A DNA stretch of 46,127 nucleotides. It comes from an uncultured Pseudoxanthomonas sp. Its GTDB lineage: Bacteria; Pseudomonadota; Gammaproteobacteria; Xanthomonadales; Xanthomonadaceae. Of this stretch, positions 9,008 to 17,919 are shown one piece after another (the first letter of the stretch is position 1; each line of letters begins with the position of its first letter). Under the pieces are notes generated by a model. It made no database searches, had not been told where the DNA came from, and saw only the letters and a program-made list of their open reading frames with translations. A program made the position numbers and the translations under genes. The stretch is from assembly GCA_946886405.1 (NCBI GenBank), contig CAMPIO010000020.1, forward strand, positions 1-46,127, written 5' to 3'.

Positions 9008-9766
9008 ATGCGCTGGCTCGTCCTGCTGTTGTCGCTCGCGATGCCTGTCGTGTCCTGGCTGTCCCAGCGAGGCATGCTCGGCCCCACCAATGGTGCGATC
9101 TCGGATCGCCATCCGACGCTCATCGTCGCGGCCGGCTACGCTTTCGCCGTCTGGGGACTGATCTTCCTGTGGGACGTCGCGTTCGGCGCCTGGCAGGCGT
9201 TCTCGCGGCGAGCGGCAACGGCGCCTCTCGCCGGCGTGCGACCGTGGGTGGCGGGTGGCTTCGCGCTGACCGCCCTGTGGATGCCGGTGTTCTCGCAACA
9301 GCTGTTCTGGCTGGCGTTGTTGATCATCTGGGCAGCGCTGGCCTGCCTGCTGCGCGGTGCCATGATGCTCTCCGATGCACGCGCCACCACCCCGGGCCTC
9401 ACGGCGTGGGCATGGGCGCCACTGTCGCTGCATGCGGGATGGCTGTCGATGGCGGCCTTCCTCAACACCGCGCAGGTGATCGTGGCGTACCGGCTCTTGC
9501 CGACCGCTGCCATGCTGCCGTGGACGCTGGTGCTGTTCGCGCTGGCAACCACGCTGCTGCTGTGGGCGAACCACCGCATGCGCGGCAACCCGCTGTTCGC
9601 GGCGGCGGCGCTGTGGGCGTTGGCGGCGGTGTATGTGAAGCAGTCGGGCTGGACCGTGCCGGGCAGCGACACGGCCGCCCTCGTGGCCGTCACCATCGCC
9701 ATCGTGCTGGCGGTGCAGACGGTGTGGCTACGACGCCGTCCGCAGCCCCGCATCGCCCAGGGCTGA
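9008..9766 (+). CDS. Multipass membrane protein, TspO/MBR-like
   Basis: A 252-residue integral membrane protein with about seven or eight hydrophobic segments. The ATG at 9008 follows GAGGAGG with good spacing, which excludes longer upstream starts. The stretch AGYAFAVWGLIFLWDVAF resembles the conserved helix of long TspO-like (tryptophan-rich sensory protein) relatives, and Trp is frequent throughout. No catalytic motif is visible. The family assignment is by recollection of the pattern and moderately secure; the ligand is unknown. Its 3' end overlaps the convergent glycosylase gene by 39 bp. Confidence 0.7.
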   Translation: MRWLVLLLSLAMPVVSWLSQRGMLGPTNGAISDRHPTLIVAAGYAFAVWGLIFLWDVAFGAWQAFSRRAATAPLAGVRPWVAGGFALTALWMPVFSQQLFWLALLIIWAALACLLRGAMMLSDARATTPGLTAWAWAPLSLHAGWLSMAAFLNTAQVIVAYRLLPTAAMLPWTLVLFALATTLLLWANHRMRGNPLFAAAALWALAAVYVKQSGWTVPGSDTAALVAVTIAIVLAVQTVWLRRRPQPRIAQG

Positions 9767-10285
9767 GCCAGCCAGCCACGGCGTCAGCACGCGCCACGCC
9801 TCGCATAACGCCGCCAGACCCATCGCCGCGTGTGCCGGACTGGTCGATGGCAGGGCCACGCACTGCACGCGACGTTGCGATGCCTCTGGCCACAGCGGCT
9901 GCACATGGCGGCGAAACAGTGATGACGCCGTCGCGCCATTGAACGCGATGGCGCGCAGTCCGGGCAGCGAGGCGATGAGCGGCGCGATCGCATTCGGCCG
10001 CTCGCTACCGCGCACGATCGCACTGTCCAGGCTGCCCGCACGTCGGCATTCGCCGATCACGTCCCAGAGCCCGATGCCGGCCGCCTGCAGCGCCGCGATG
10101 CGCTCTTCGTATGACGCCACGGACGGCACGCCGGCCAGCGCCACCATCACGGGCCAGAAACGGTTGCGCGGATGCGCGTAGTAGCGCGCCGCCTGCAGCG
10201 AGGCGGCGCCCGGCATCGATCCCAATACCAGGACACGGCAATCGGACGCCACGGCAGGGGGCAACCCGGTCAGCAGGTCGTCCAT
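9728..10285 (-). CDS. DNA-deoxyinosine glycosylase (uracil-DNA glycosylase superfamily, family 6 HDG)
   Basis: Base-excision repair enzyme of 185 residues. Motif 1, GSMPGAAS at residues 22-29 followed by YYAHPRNRFWPVM, is the hallmark of family 6 hypoxanthine glycosylases. Motif 2 is PSTSPAH near residue 147. The related Mug/TDG family would have GINPG in motif 1, which is absent. Expected substrates are hypoxanthine and possibly uracil or xanthine in DNA. It lies 3 bp after the YdcZ-like gene in the same direction, and its 3' end overlaps the TspO-like gene tail to tail. Confidence 0.87.
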   Translation of the reverse strand: MDDLLTGLPPAVASDCRVLVLGSMPGAASLQAARYYAHPRNRFWPVMVALAGVPSVASYEERIAALQAAGIGLWDVIGECRRAGSLDSAIVRGSERPNAIAPLIASLPGLRAIAFNGATASSLFRRHVQPLWPEASQRRVQCVALPSTSPAHAAMGLAALCEAWRVLTPWLAGSALGDAGLRTAS

Positions 10286-10288
10286 TGT

Positions 10289-10744
10289 CTATGCGCCGGT
10301 CGCCTGCCAGGGCTTCACCACCAGCAAGGCGCCAGCCACGACCAGCAACAGGCCCACGACGCGCAAGGCATCGACCGGCTGTCGCGCATGCAGCACACCG
10401 AAATGATCCAGCACCACCGAGCCTGCCAGTTGTCCCGCCACCACCAGGCAGATCAGCGAAGCCGCCCCCAGCCGCGGCACCAGCAAGGTGGCCGACGCGA
10501 CGAACACGGCGCCGATCACGCCCCCCGTCCACGCCCACCACGGCACCTTGGCCAGGGCGGCAGGCACGAACACCGGCCGCGTCAGCAACCACCACGCCAA
10601 CAACACGCCCGTGCCGACCATGAAGGACGCCAGCGACGCGAACACCGGCCCGAAGGTCTGTCGTCCGAGCGAGGCGTTGATCAACGCCTGCAGCGGCAGC
10701 AGCATGCCGATGAAGAGGGCCAACGCCACGCCGGTCGCATTCAT
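10289..10744 (-). CDS. DMT-superfamily transporter, YdcZ/DUF606 family
   Basis: A 151-residue membrane protein starting at the ATG at 10742-10744 (MNATGVALALFIGMLLPLQALINASLG). It has five hydrophobic segments. The Q-A-x-I-N-xx-LG opening and the later G-A-xxV-x-x-tLLVPRLG pattern are typical of the DUF606/YdcZ family, half-size relatives of EamA permeases. The substrate is unknown. It is followed at 3 bp by the glycosylase gene, so they are probably cotranscribed. A GTG 51 bp upstream was rejected because it adds a basic stretch with no family counterpart. Confidence 0.8.
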   Translation of the reverse strand: MNATGVALALFIGMLLPLQALINASLGRQTFGPVFASLASFMVGTGVLLAWWLLTRPVFVPAALAKVPWWAWTGGVIGAVFVASATLLVPRLGAASLICLVVAGQLAGSVVLDHFGVLHARQPVDALRVVGLLLVVAGALLVVKPWQATGA

Positions 10745-10805
10745 GCGTCGTCTCGTCCAGAACAGGAGGACGAACGATACGCCACGCGGCGTCAACGCGT
10801 GCGCA

Positions 10806-12047
10806 TCACGCCACCTGCGGTACGCCCTGCCGCTTCGACACCGCGCGTTGCAGCAGCGCCATGGAAACCAGCAGCATCGCCATCGGCGCCAGCAGCAGGT
10901 AGAACGCGCGCGACCCGTCGAAATGCGCGAACAGCTGGCCGGTCACGTAGGAGCCGGTCGTGCCACCCAGCGCGGAGAACACCACGATCAGTCCGGTCAT
11001 CGCCGCATGCCGCGACTTCGGCAGCGCGCTGAGCACCACCGAATTGATCGCCGGATAGATCGGGGCCATCAGCAGGCCGATCATCGGAAACACGTACGCG
11101 GCGGCGGGCGCGTTCCACCAAGTCATGCCGTCGCGCGCCTGCACGTTGGCCGCCAGCGGCAGCGCCAGCAGCACCAGCACCGCCATCGCCACCACGCAAG
11201 CCGACAGCAGCCAGAACCACGGCACGCGCCGCAGCAGTACGCCCCCGCCCAATCGCCCCAACGCCAGCGAGCCGGCAAAGATGCTGGCCGCCTGCACGCT
11301 GAGCGTGGTGGGCAGGTGCAGGATCTCGCGGTTGAACGTGGGCAGCCAGGTGTTGATGGCCTGCTCCATCAGCACGTAGAGAAAGGCCGATACCAGGAAC
11401 ACCGCCACCAGCGGCAGTGCGAGCAGCCGGAACATGTCGATGAAGGACTCGCCTGCCGCATGGCCGTCGCGTGCCGCGCGCTCGTCCAGATGGCATGTGG
11501 CGAGCAGCACGATCACCGCGATGCACAGTGCAGCCAGCACCCAGTAGACGTCCAGCCAGACAGGATCGCCCGGCGCGTCGGCATTGATGAAGGCGGCGAA
11601 CAGCCACGCGCTGCCGAGAATGCCGACCATGAACCAGCCCTCGACCGTGCTGGTGAGTGCCGCATGCGCCTTCGCATCTTCCGTCAGCAGGCCGATGCTG
11701 GAATAGACCGACACCTTCACCAGCGCGAACGCCACGCCAACTGTGGCGAACAGCAGCTTGGTCGCCCAGAACGCCTGCAGCAGCGGCATCCCGACGCACG
11801 CGGCCGCGACGAGCAGCAGGCCCAGCATCATCGCGCGGCGATAGCCCAGGCGCGGCAGGAACGACGCCACCAGGAACGAGGTGATCGCAATCGGCAGGTC
11901 CTTGAATGCTTCCAGCAGGCTGGCATCGGCCTTGCTGATGCCGAAGCCCTGGATGGACTGCAGGATCACCGTGCCCACGGAGTTCAACAGCATGGCGAAG
12001 ATCATGTAGGTCAGGATCATCGCCAGGATCATGCGGGTGCGCGTCAT
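10806..12047 (-). CDS. MFS sugar permease of the alpha-glucoside locus
   Basis: A 413-residue major facilitator with twelve hydrophobic segments in two halves and a central cytoplasmic loop after residue 190. It resembles the FucP-like group of sugar:H+ symporters in size and in the GRLGGG loop of the second half. It is the last of three same-strand genes: GH65-phosphoglucomutase, TonB-dependent receptor, permease. The likely role is to import the disaccharide from the periplasm for phosphorolysis. The ATG at 12045-12047 gives the standard N terminus (MTRTRMILAMILTYMIFAMLLNS). A gap of 141 bp with a hairpin separates it from the receptor gene. Confidence 0.88.
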   Translation of the reverse strand: MTRTRMILAMILTYMIFAMLLNSVGTVILQSIQGFGISKADASLLEAFKDLPIAITSFLVASFLPRLGYRRAMMLGLLLVAAACVGMPLLQAFWATKLLFATVGVAFALVKVSVYSSIGLLTEDAKAHAALTSTVEGWFMVGILGSAWLFAAFINADAPGDPVWLDVYWVLAALCIAVIVLLATCHLDERAARDGHAAGESFIDMFRLLALPLVAVFLVSAFLYVLMEQAINTWLPTFNREILHLPTTLSVQAASIFAGSLALGRLGGGVLLRRVPWFWLLSACVVAMAVLVLLALPLAANVQARDGMTWWNAPAAAYVFPMIGLLMAPIYPAINSVVLSALPKSRHAAMTGLIVVFSALGGTTGSYVTGQLFAHFDGSRAFYLLLAPMAMLLVSMALLQRAVSKRQGVPQVA

Positions 12048-12159
12048 GGGCGGTACCGGTCGGTTCGTGCGCGACGCCAGCGCGGCCCTGCCGCGCGACG
12101 CCCAGTGCGAAGAGGATATCCGCCGCTGCGCCGGGGAGAGACGGCACAGCGGCGGAAGA

Positions 12160-12181
12160 CGGCCCGCAGGGACGCGGGCCG
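12160..12181 (-). terminator. GC-rich hairpin after the TonB-dependent receptor
   Basis: Read leftward, stem CGGCCCGC/GCGGGCCG (12174-12181 with 12160-12167) with a 6-nt loop, 8 nt past the receptor stop codon. It is followed by only a weak T-rich stretch (TCTTCC), so it may attenuate rather than fully terminate before the permease gene. Confidence 0.45.
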
Positions 12182-12188
12182 CGGTACG

Positions 12189-14591
12189 TCACCAGCGGTA
12201 GGCCACAGAGGCCTGGTACGAGGTGCCTTCCAGCGGACGGCCCATGAACACGCCGCCACTGGTCGCATTGCCCAGCACGCGGGCATTGCCTTCGGTCAAC
12301 GCGATTTCGTCGGTCACGTTGCGGCCCGAGAAGGTGAACTCCCAGTGGTCGCCCACGTGCGCGCTGGCGCCGATGTCCCACGTGTCGTACGCCGGCAGTA
12401 CCTGTCCGTTGGCCGGATCCGAGTAGCGATCGCCGACATGCGTATAGGTCGCGAACGCCTTCAGGTCGCCCCACGGCAACGACCAGTAGTAGCTGGGCGT
12501 CAGTCGCGCGCGGAACTTCGGCTGACGCACCACCTGGTTGCCGTCGAACGTGGAGAAGTCACCGTACTTGGCGCGCAGCCAGGTCGCGTTCCAGGCCAGT
12601 TCGAAGCCGCCGACCGGACGCCACGCGCCTTCGAACTCCAGGCCGCGCGCCTTCGAGTCGCCGATGATCACGACGTTGTTGCCGTTGTTGTCGAACGCCT
12701 GGTAGCGCAGGCCGGTGAAGTCGTTGTAGAACGCGGTCAGGTACATCTCGTACGTTTCGCCGCCGGCCTTCAGGCCCAGCTCGTACTGGTCGATCTCGGT
12801 CTTGTTGTTGGCGCCGTCGCGCAGGTTGTCGAACTGCGGGAAGGTGAAGCCCGAGTTGACGCGGCCGAACAGGCTGACGCTGTCGTTGAGCGTGTAGTTC
12901 AGGCCGGCCGTCCACGACACGTCACTGTCGTTCTGGTCGATGCTGCGCGGCGTGGTCGAGACCGACGTGGTGTTGTCGTACAGCGTGTTCGGATTGCCGT
13001 CCAGGTCACGAGTGACCGGGTCCCACACCGTGCCGTTCACTTCCTGCCGCTCGTAGCGCACGCCCGCATCCAGGCGGATGCGGTCGTTGACCGTCCACTC
13101 GTCGGCGATGAAGAAGGCGGTGTTCTGGCCGTCGTAGTCCCCGCGGATGTTGTAGAACGCGGTGCCGACGAAGCCATCACGCGTGGCGACGCGACCATCG
13201 GACAGGGCCAGGTTCACCCGCCGCGCGTTGTCCTGCGCGGTGAGCAGCATGTTGTTGCCCAGCCACCAGCGGTCCTTCGAGGAATAGTCGGCGTAATACA
13301 TGCCGAAGGTCAGGGAGTTGCTGTCGGTCAGGTCGATACTGAAGCGCAGGTCGTTGGTGAACGAGCTGATCTCCTTGTCCACCACCCAGAAGCCCGCCGT
13401 CAGCACCTGCTGGTTCGGGTCGACCGCGCCGCCCCCGTTGACGAAGGTGCCAGTGCCCGTCACGCCCGCACCGTAGGTGTCGGTGATGTACGACGACAGC
13501 GTCTGCGGATTGGCGCCGGTGAACAGCGCGTAGGTCGGGGCATCGCCCTTGAGGTAGTTGAACTTGTCGCTGATCGTCCAGTTGCCGACGTACCAGTCCA
13601 GCGAGCCGCCGAACACATCGATGTCCACACCGCGGCCATCGGCCAGGTCGCGCGTCATCGTCTCGTTGCCCACGCCCGTCGGCAGCGTCACCCGGCGGAA
13701 GTCGTCGCCGACCAGCGTGCCGGTGGTGGCATCCAGGCCGGGAAAGCTGGAGATGTCGTCGCCGTTGTTGCGCGAGACCAGGGGCACTGCGGTGTAGAAG
13801 GTGTTCTTGTCGTCGGTATGGCGGGCATAGAGATTGAACTCGCCCTCCGCCCAGCGCTTGGTCAGCGTGGCGCTCAGCTGGCCGCCCTTTTCCACCGGAA
13901 AGCCTGTCTGGCGCACGCCATCGGTTTCGCGGTAGAAGCCGCCCACACTGTAGTACCAGCCGCTGTCCGCACTCAGCGGGCCGCCGCTGTAGAAGTCGAC
14001 GCGGCGCAGGCTGTCGGTGCCCAGCGTCATGCGCACCAGGCCTTCCGGCGTGTCATCGCCCTTCTTCTGGATGAAGTTGACGGTGACGCCGGGCTGCCCG
14101 TTGGAGTAGATCGGGCTGGGACCGCCGCGCAGGCCCTCGACGCGCGCAATGGTGTCGTCGATGCGGAACAGCGTGGTGTTCTCCAGGAACGACAGCGTCG
14201 GCGGCGGAAAGATCGGCGAGCCGTCGAGCTGCAGCGTGAAGAACGGCGCGTCGCCCTCGGAGGGCATGCCGCGCACGAAGACGTTGGCGCCAGTCCCGCC
14301 ACCGCTGGCTTCGGCCCACACGCCCGGCACGATCTTCAGCAGGTCGGCGGTGCTGGTGGGCGCGGTTTCCTGGATCTGTTCCGGTGTCGCGGTGCTGATC
14401 GAGAAACTGGCGTCGCGCTTGCGCAGGCCCTTGAACTTGGCGGTACCGCTGACGACGACGGCGTCGAGCGTCGTCGCGTCATCCTTGGCGGCGGCCGGGG
14501 CGGCGTCCTGTGCGGCGGCCAGCGCCGGCGCGAGTGCCAGCGCGATGGCGGCCGACAGGGCGTAGCGCATCGGGTGCTTGGTGTGTTGCAT
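12189..14591 (-). CDS. TonB-dependent outer-membrane receptor (alpha-glucoside locus)
   Basis: An 800-residue receptor for active uptake across the outer membrane. The start is the ATG at 14589-14591, preceded by GGAGGGA. The open frame continues far upstream, but the signal peptide (MQHTKHPMRYALSAAIALALAPALAAAQ) begins here. A TonB-box-like segment TTLDAVVVSG (about 41-50) precedes the plug domain (about 60-170, DLLKIVPGVW...FVRGMPS). The rest is a 22-strand barrel ending in the aromatic VAYRW. Context (GH65 phosphorylase, MFS permease, LacI regulator) indicates an oligosaccharide such as maltose or a maltodextrin as ligand; this is inferred. Confidence 0.92.
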   Translation of the reverse strand: MQHTKHPMRYALSAAIALALAPALAAAQDAAPAAAKDDATTLDAVVVSGTAKFKGLRKRDASFSISTATPEQIQETAPTSTADLLKIVPGVWAEASGGGTGANVFVRGMPSEGDAPFFTLQLDGSPIFPPPTLSFLENTTLFRIDDTIARVEGLRGGPSPIYSNGQPGVTVNFIQKKGDDTPEGLVRMTLGTDSLRRVDFYSGGPLSADSGWYYSVGGFYRETDGVRQTGFPVEKGGQLSATLTKRWAEGEFNLYARHTDDKNTFYTAVPLVSRNNGDDISSFPGLDATTGTLVGDDFRRVTLPTGVGNETMTRDLADGRGVDIDVFGGSLDWYVGNWTISDKFNYLKGDAPTYALFTGANPQTLSSYITDTYGAGVTGTGTFVNGGGAVDPNQQVLTAGFWVVDKEISSFTNDLRFSIDLTDSNSLTFGMYYADYSSKDRWWLGNNMLLTAQDNARRVNLALSDGRVATRDGFVGTAFYNIRGDYDGQNTAFFIADEWTVNDRIRLDAGVRYERQEVNGTVWDPVTRDLDGNPNTLYDNTTSVSTTPRSIDQNDSDVSWTAGLNYTLNDSVSLFGRVNSGFTFPQFDNLRDGANNKTEIDQYELGLKAGGETYEMYLTAFYNDFTGLRYQAFDNNGNNVVIIGDSKARGLEFEGAWRPVGGFELAWNATWLRAKYGDFSTFDGNQVVRQPKFRARLTPSYYWSLPWGDLKAFATYTHVGDRYSDPANGQVLPAYDTWDIGASAHVGDHWEFTFSGRNVTDEIALTEGNARVLGNATSGGVFMGRPLEGTSYQASVAYRW

Positions 14592-14665
14592 GGTCTCTCC
14601 CTCCACGTAGTGCGATTGTTGTTGTAGTGACAGGCTGCCGCCGCGGCTTCTGTGGCCACGTGCGG

Positions 14666-17600
14666 TCAAGGCGATACGAACGTCCTCAGGTCCAACTCTT
14701 TGATGTGCGGAATGACGGCGTCGGCATGGCGCAGCACGCGCGCATCGCCGATACCGATCGCGGCCATGCCCGCTGCATGGATCGCCTCGATGCCGGCAGC
14801 CGCGTCTTCCACGCCGATGCAGCGCTGCACCGGGACGCCGAGCGCGGCGGCAACATCCAGGAAGATGGCCGGGTCCGGCTTGGCGCGGACGATGCGGCCG
14901 GCGTCGGCGATGTAGTCGAAGCAATCCGCGATGCCCAACTTGTCGAGCAGCGCGGGTGCGTTGCGGCTGGCGGAAGCCAGGCCAAGCTTCAGGCCGGCGG
15001 CGCGCGCGGCATCCAGCACGTCGCGGACGCCGTCGAACAGGTCGTGGGGACCGACGCTGGCGATCTCCTGCACGTAGTAGCCATTCTTGGTGTCGGCCAG
15101 CGCGCGCTTCTCGTCCGCGGAATACGGACGAGAGGCGCGTTCGAGGATGATGTCCAGCGACGCCATCCGGTCCACGCCCTTCAGCCGTTCGTTGACCTGC
15201 AGGTCGAACGGCACGCCGATCTCGTCGGCCAATCGCTTCCAGGCGCGGTAGTGCGTGTGCGCAGTGTCGGTCAGCACGCCATCCAGGTCGAAGACCAACG
15301 CACCGCAAGCACGCGGGAAGCTCGCCTTGGGCGGCGTCGGTACATTCAACGGCAGCAAGGCTTCGCGCCCTTGTGCAAGCACCACCTCGCTGCCGGCGTG
15401 CTGGAACGCGAGCGTGTCGCCCTCGTCCAGCCGGTAGCGCACGCCGCGCGCGTCCACGTCCACCCGCAACGCGCAGCCGCGCCAGCGCAGGTTGAAGCCG
15501 TAGCCGGTCCAAGCCGCCGGCAGCGTCGGCGCGAACCGCAGCCGTCCCGCCACCACGCGCAGCCCGCCGAAGCCCTGCACCAGGCCCAGCCAGCTGCCCG
15601 CCATGGCGGCCATGTGCACACCGTGGTCGGTATTGCCGTGCAGATCGTCCAGATCAACGCGCAGGCTGGCGTCGAAGTAGTGCCATGCCTTGTCTTCCTG
15701 GCCGACTTCACTGGCGAGGATGCCGAACACCGGCGCCGACAACGTGGAGTCGTGCGTCGTGACGGCTTCGTAGTAGTCGAAGTCGCGCCGCTTCGTTCCC
15801 AGGCTGATGCCATTGCCGGCCAGCACCATTGCCATCACCACGTCGGCCTGCTTGCAGACCTGGTGGCGATACAGCGTGAGCGGGTGGTAGTCGAGCAGCA
15901 ACGGACGATGCGGTCCTTCGCGCTTCGGGAACGGCCAGCGCGGCTTGGCGAGGAAGTCGTCGTCCTGCGGATGGATGCCCAGGGCGTCATCGACGGGCAG
16001 GTACATCGCGTCGGCGGCACGCTGCCATAGCGACACTTCCTGCGCGTCCAGTCCGATGCGTGACGCAAGCGCCTCCAGCGCCCCGGCACGTTCGGCGGAC
16101 AGTCGCGACCATGCCGCTACCGCGCGACGCAGGTGCTGCTGCGCCATGCGGTTGGTGTACCAGTTGTTGTTGACCAGCGTGGTGTATTCGTCGGGGCCGG
16201 TCACTTCATGGATGCAGAATGCGCCGTCGAGCCGCGGATTGAAGTGCCCTGCCTGGGGCCAGATGCGTGCGGTCTCGAAAAGAATCTCGGCGCCAGCCTC
16301 GCTGAGGAAGTCGAGATCATCGCTGGCGTCGAGATAAAGCCCGATCCCGTACGCGATGGCGGCGTTGATGTGGTACGCCGCCGAACCGCTGGGATAGTGC
16401 GCGGAACATTCATGGCCGGCGATGGTGCGCCACGGGTACAGCGCGCCACGCGGATGGTTCATCGCCCGCGCGGTGTCGCGCGCGGCTTCCAGCGTGCGGT
16501 AGCGGTACATCAGCATCGCGCGCGCCACATCAGGCGCGGTGAACGCCATCACCGGCAGCACGAACGCTTCGGTGTCCCAGAAGCAGTGGCCTTCGTACCC
16601 TTCGCCGGTAATGCCTTTGGCGGCGGTGCCGGTGATGCCGTCGCGACCGGCAGACTGCAGCAGATGGAACAGGTTGAAGCGTAGTGCGAGTTCCGCCGCC
16701 GGATCACCGCCCACGGACAGGCCTGCGTGCTGCCAGAACTTCTGCATCGCCTCGGCCTGGGCGACGGCAAGTGCGTCGAAGCCCGCCGCCTGCGCACGCG
16801 TGAGCACCGCGTCCACGCCGTCGGCTGCGCTGCCGTTGCCATCGTCGTAGGCGACGAACTTCTCGATGGTCACTGACGCGCCCGGCCTCAGCGTCGTGAC
16901 GAAGCGCTGCTCGACGTGGCCGGCATCGCTCGACGCCTGCTCGAAGATCAGGCCCGGCGACAGACGATGCCGCTGCGCGCACACCAGCGCGACACCGCTG
17001 TGATGCGTGCGCTGGGTCAGCCGCGCACCATCGGCATCGGCGTGCTCGTCCGACGTCGCCAGGTCCTTGCCGCCGTGCACGCCGATGCGCGGGTCATCGC
17101 CCTGCTCGACGGCCTGGCGTCCGGTCTCGATCGATGAGCGCAAGGTCAGTGGACCCGCATAGTCGACCGACGTGACTTCGAAGCGGATCGCCAGCAACGC
17201 GCGTTCCGCCAGCGGCACCACGCGGCGCGCTCGGATCTCGAGCGTGTGGCCCTGCGGGGTCTTCAGGCGCAGACGGCGATCGAGCGTGCCGGCGGCGAGA
17301 TCGAGCGTGCGCTCGAAGTCCAGCCACTCGGACTCGGCGGTGCGCAGGGGCGTGTCGCCGAGTTGCAACCGGATGTGCTTGCCCTCGGCCACCGGCACGC
17401 GCGTATCGGTGCTGCGGGTGAATCCAGGGAAGCGCTCGTGGTAGTGGATGGGGTTCTGTTCGAACACGCTCGACAGGAACGTGCCGTCGCTGGGGCTGTC
17501 GCCTTCTTCCAGCGCGCCGCGAACTCCGAGCGTGCCGTTGGCGAGGGCGAACAGGGTTTCGTCGCGCGCCGATCGCGCTGCGTCGAAGCCCCGCTGTATG

Positions 17601-17686
17601 AGCCGCCACGGGTCCTGTCGACCCTGCGGGTCTACCCCGTCGGCCTTCGCTGTCCGTGTTCCACCCTGCTCCACCGACATCCCCAC
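14666..17686 (-). CDS. Fused GH65 disaccharide phosphorylase and beta-phosphoglucomutase
   Basis: Bifunctional enzyme of 1006 residues. Residues about 25-770 are a GH65 phosphorylase: FWDTE (369-373), the general acid Glu500 in VTGPDEY, and the phosphate-site segment THDSTLSAPVFG. Residues about 795-1006 are a HAD-type beta-phosphoglucomutase: nucleophile Asp800 and Asp802 in FDLDGVLTDTA, SAS, Lys936 in RAKPDPA, and GVEDAAAG. Phosphorolysis would give glucose plus beta-glucose 1-phosphate, which the second domain converts to glucose 6-phosphate. Maltose is the likeliest substrate but kojibiose, nigerose or trehalose cannot be excluded. The GTG at 17686 has GAGGAG at 8-nt spacing; the ATG two codons later is the alternative. 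Its promoter overlaps a tandem 14-bp repeat. Confidence 0.93.
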   Translation of the reverse strand: MGMSVEQGGTRTAKADGVDPQGRQDPWRLIQRGFDAARSARDETLFALANGTLGVRGALEEGDSPSDGTFLSSVFEQNPIHYHERFPGFTRSTDTRVPVAEGKHIRLQLGDTPLRTAESEWLDFERTLDLAAGTLDRRLRLKTPQGHTLEIRARRVVPLAERALLAIRFEVTSVDYAGPLTLRSSIETGRQAVEQGDDPRIGVHGGKDLATSDEHADADGARLTQRTHHSGVALVCAQRHRLSPGLIFEQASSDAGHVEQRFVTTLRPGASVTIEKFVAYDDGNGSAADGVDAVLTRAQAAGFDALAVAQAEAMQKFWQHAGLSVGGDPAAELALRFNLFHLLQSAGRDGITGTAAKGITGEGYEGHCFWDTEAFVLPVMAFTAPDVARAMLMYRYRTLEAARDTARAMNHPRGALYPWRTIAGHECSAHYPSGSAAYHINAAIAYGIGLYLDASDDLDFLSEAGAEILFETARIWPQAGHFNPRLDGAFCIHEVTGPDEYTTLVNNNWYTNRMAQQHLRRAVAAWSRLSAERAGALEALASRIGLDAQEVSLWQRAADAMYLPVDDALGIHPQDDDFLAKPRWPFPKREGPHRPLLLDYHPLTLYRHQVCKQADVVMAMVLAGNGISLGTKRRDFDYYEAVTTHDSTLSAPVFGILASEVGQEDKAWHYFDASLRVDLDDLHGNTDHGVHMAAMAGSWLGLVQGFGGLRVVAGRLRFAPTLPAAWTGYGFNLRWRGCALRVDVDARGVRYRLDEGDTLAFQHAGSEVVLAQGREALLPLNVPTPPKASFPRACGALVFDLDGVLTDTAHTHYRAWKRLADEIGVPFDLQVNERLKGVDRMASLDIILERASRPYSADEKRALADTKNGYYVQEIASVGPHDLFDGVRDVLDAARAAGLKLGLASASRNAPALLDKLGIADCFDYIADAGRIVRAKPDPAIFLDVAAALGVPVQRCIGVEDAAAGIEAIHAAGMAAIGIGDARVLRHADAVIPHIKELDLRTFVSP

Positions 17687-17701
17687 GCTATCCGCTCCTC
17701 A

Positions 17702-17718
17702 CCGGGCTGGCAGCCCGG
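17702..17718 (-). other. Leader hairpin just upstream of the ribosome-binding site
   Basis: Perfect 7-bp stem CCGGGCT/AGCCCGG with a 3-nt loop in the 5' leader of the GH65 fusion gene, directly before its GAGGAG. It could influence translation or mRNA stability; there is no further evidence. Confidence 0.4.
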
Positions 17719-17741
17719 GCGGAGGCACGCTAGGAGTCGTT

Positions 17742-17769
17742 GTTATCGATGTCAAGTTATCGATGTCAA
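17742..17769 (-). promoter_or_regulatory. Promoter of the GH65 fusion gene overlapped by a tandem operator
   Basis: GTTATCGATGTCAA occurs twice in perfect tandem (17742-17755 and 17756-17769). Each copy is an imperfect dyad centred on ATCGAT, the CG-centred form typical of LacI-family operators. Read leftward, the distal copy supplies a consensus -35 TTGACA (17764-17769), and GATAAC (17742-17747) lies 16 bp further as -10. The adjacent LacI-type gene is the obvious candidate regulator. The remaining sequence to 17919 shows nothing else clear. Confidence 0.65.
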
Positions 17770-17919
17770 AGCGTTGCCAATGTTACCTGAGGAGTCCGCC
17801 CGGCCATGGCAGGACCGACATTTTTACCTTTCAATTCAATCCCTTGGCGTCGAGGACAAACGCCACAGACGCGCCGGATGTCCACCGGATGACCGCTGCA
17901 ATGCAGCAGTCCTCAGCGC

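Noticed and set aside
10488..14627. Very long + strand open frame (1379 codons) opposite the sugar locus
   Set aside because: His/Arg/Gln-rich translation typical of the antisense of GC-rich genes; the minus strand has recognised transporter and receptor genes.
14592..15512. The receptor frame stays open far upstream of 14591, giving a 1107-residue protein
   Set aside because: The extension is the antisense shadow of the GH65 fusion gene; a signal peptide and GGAGGGA ribosome-binding site define the start at 14591.
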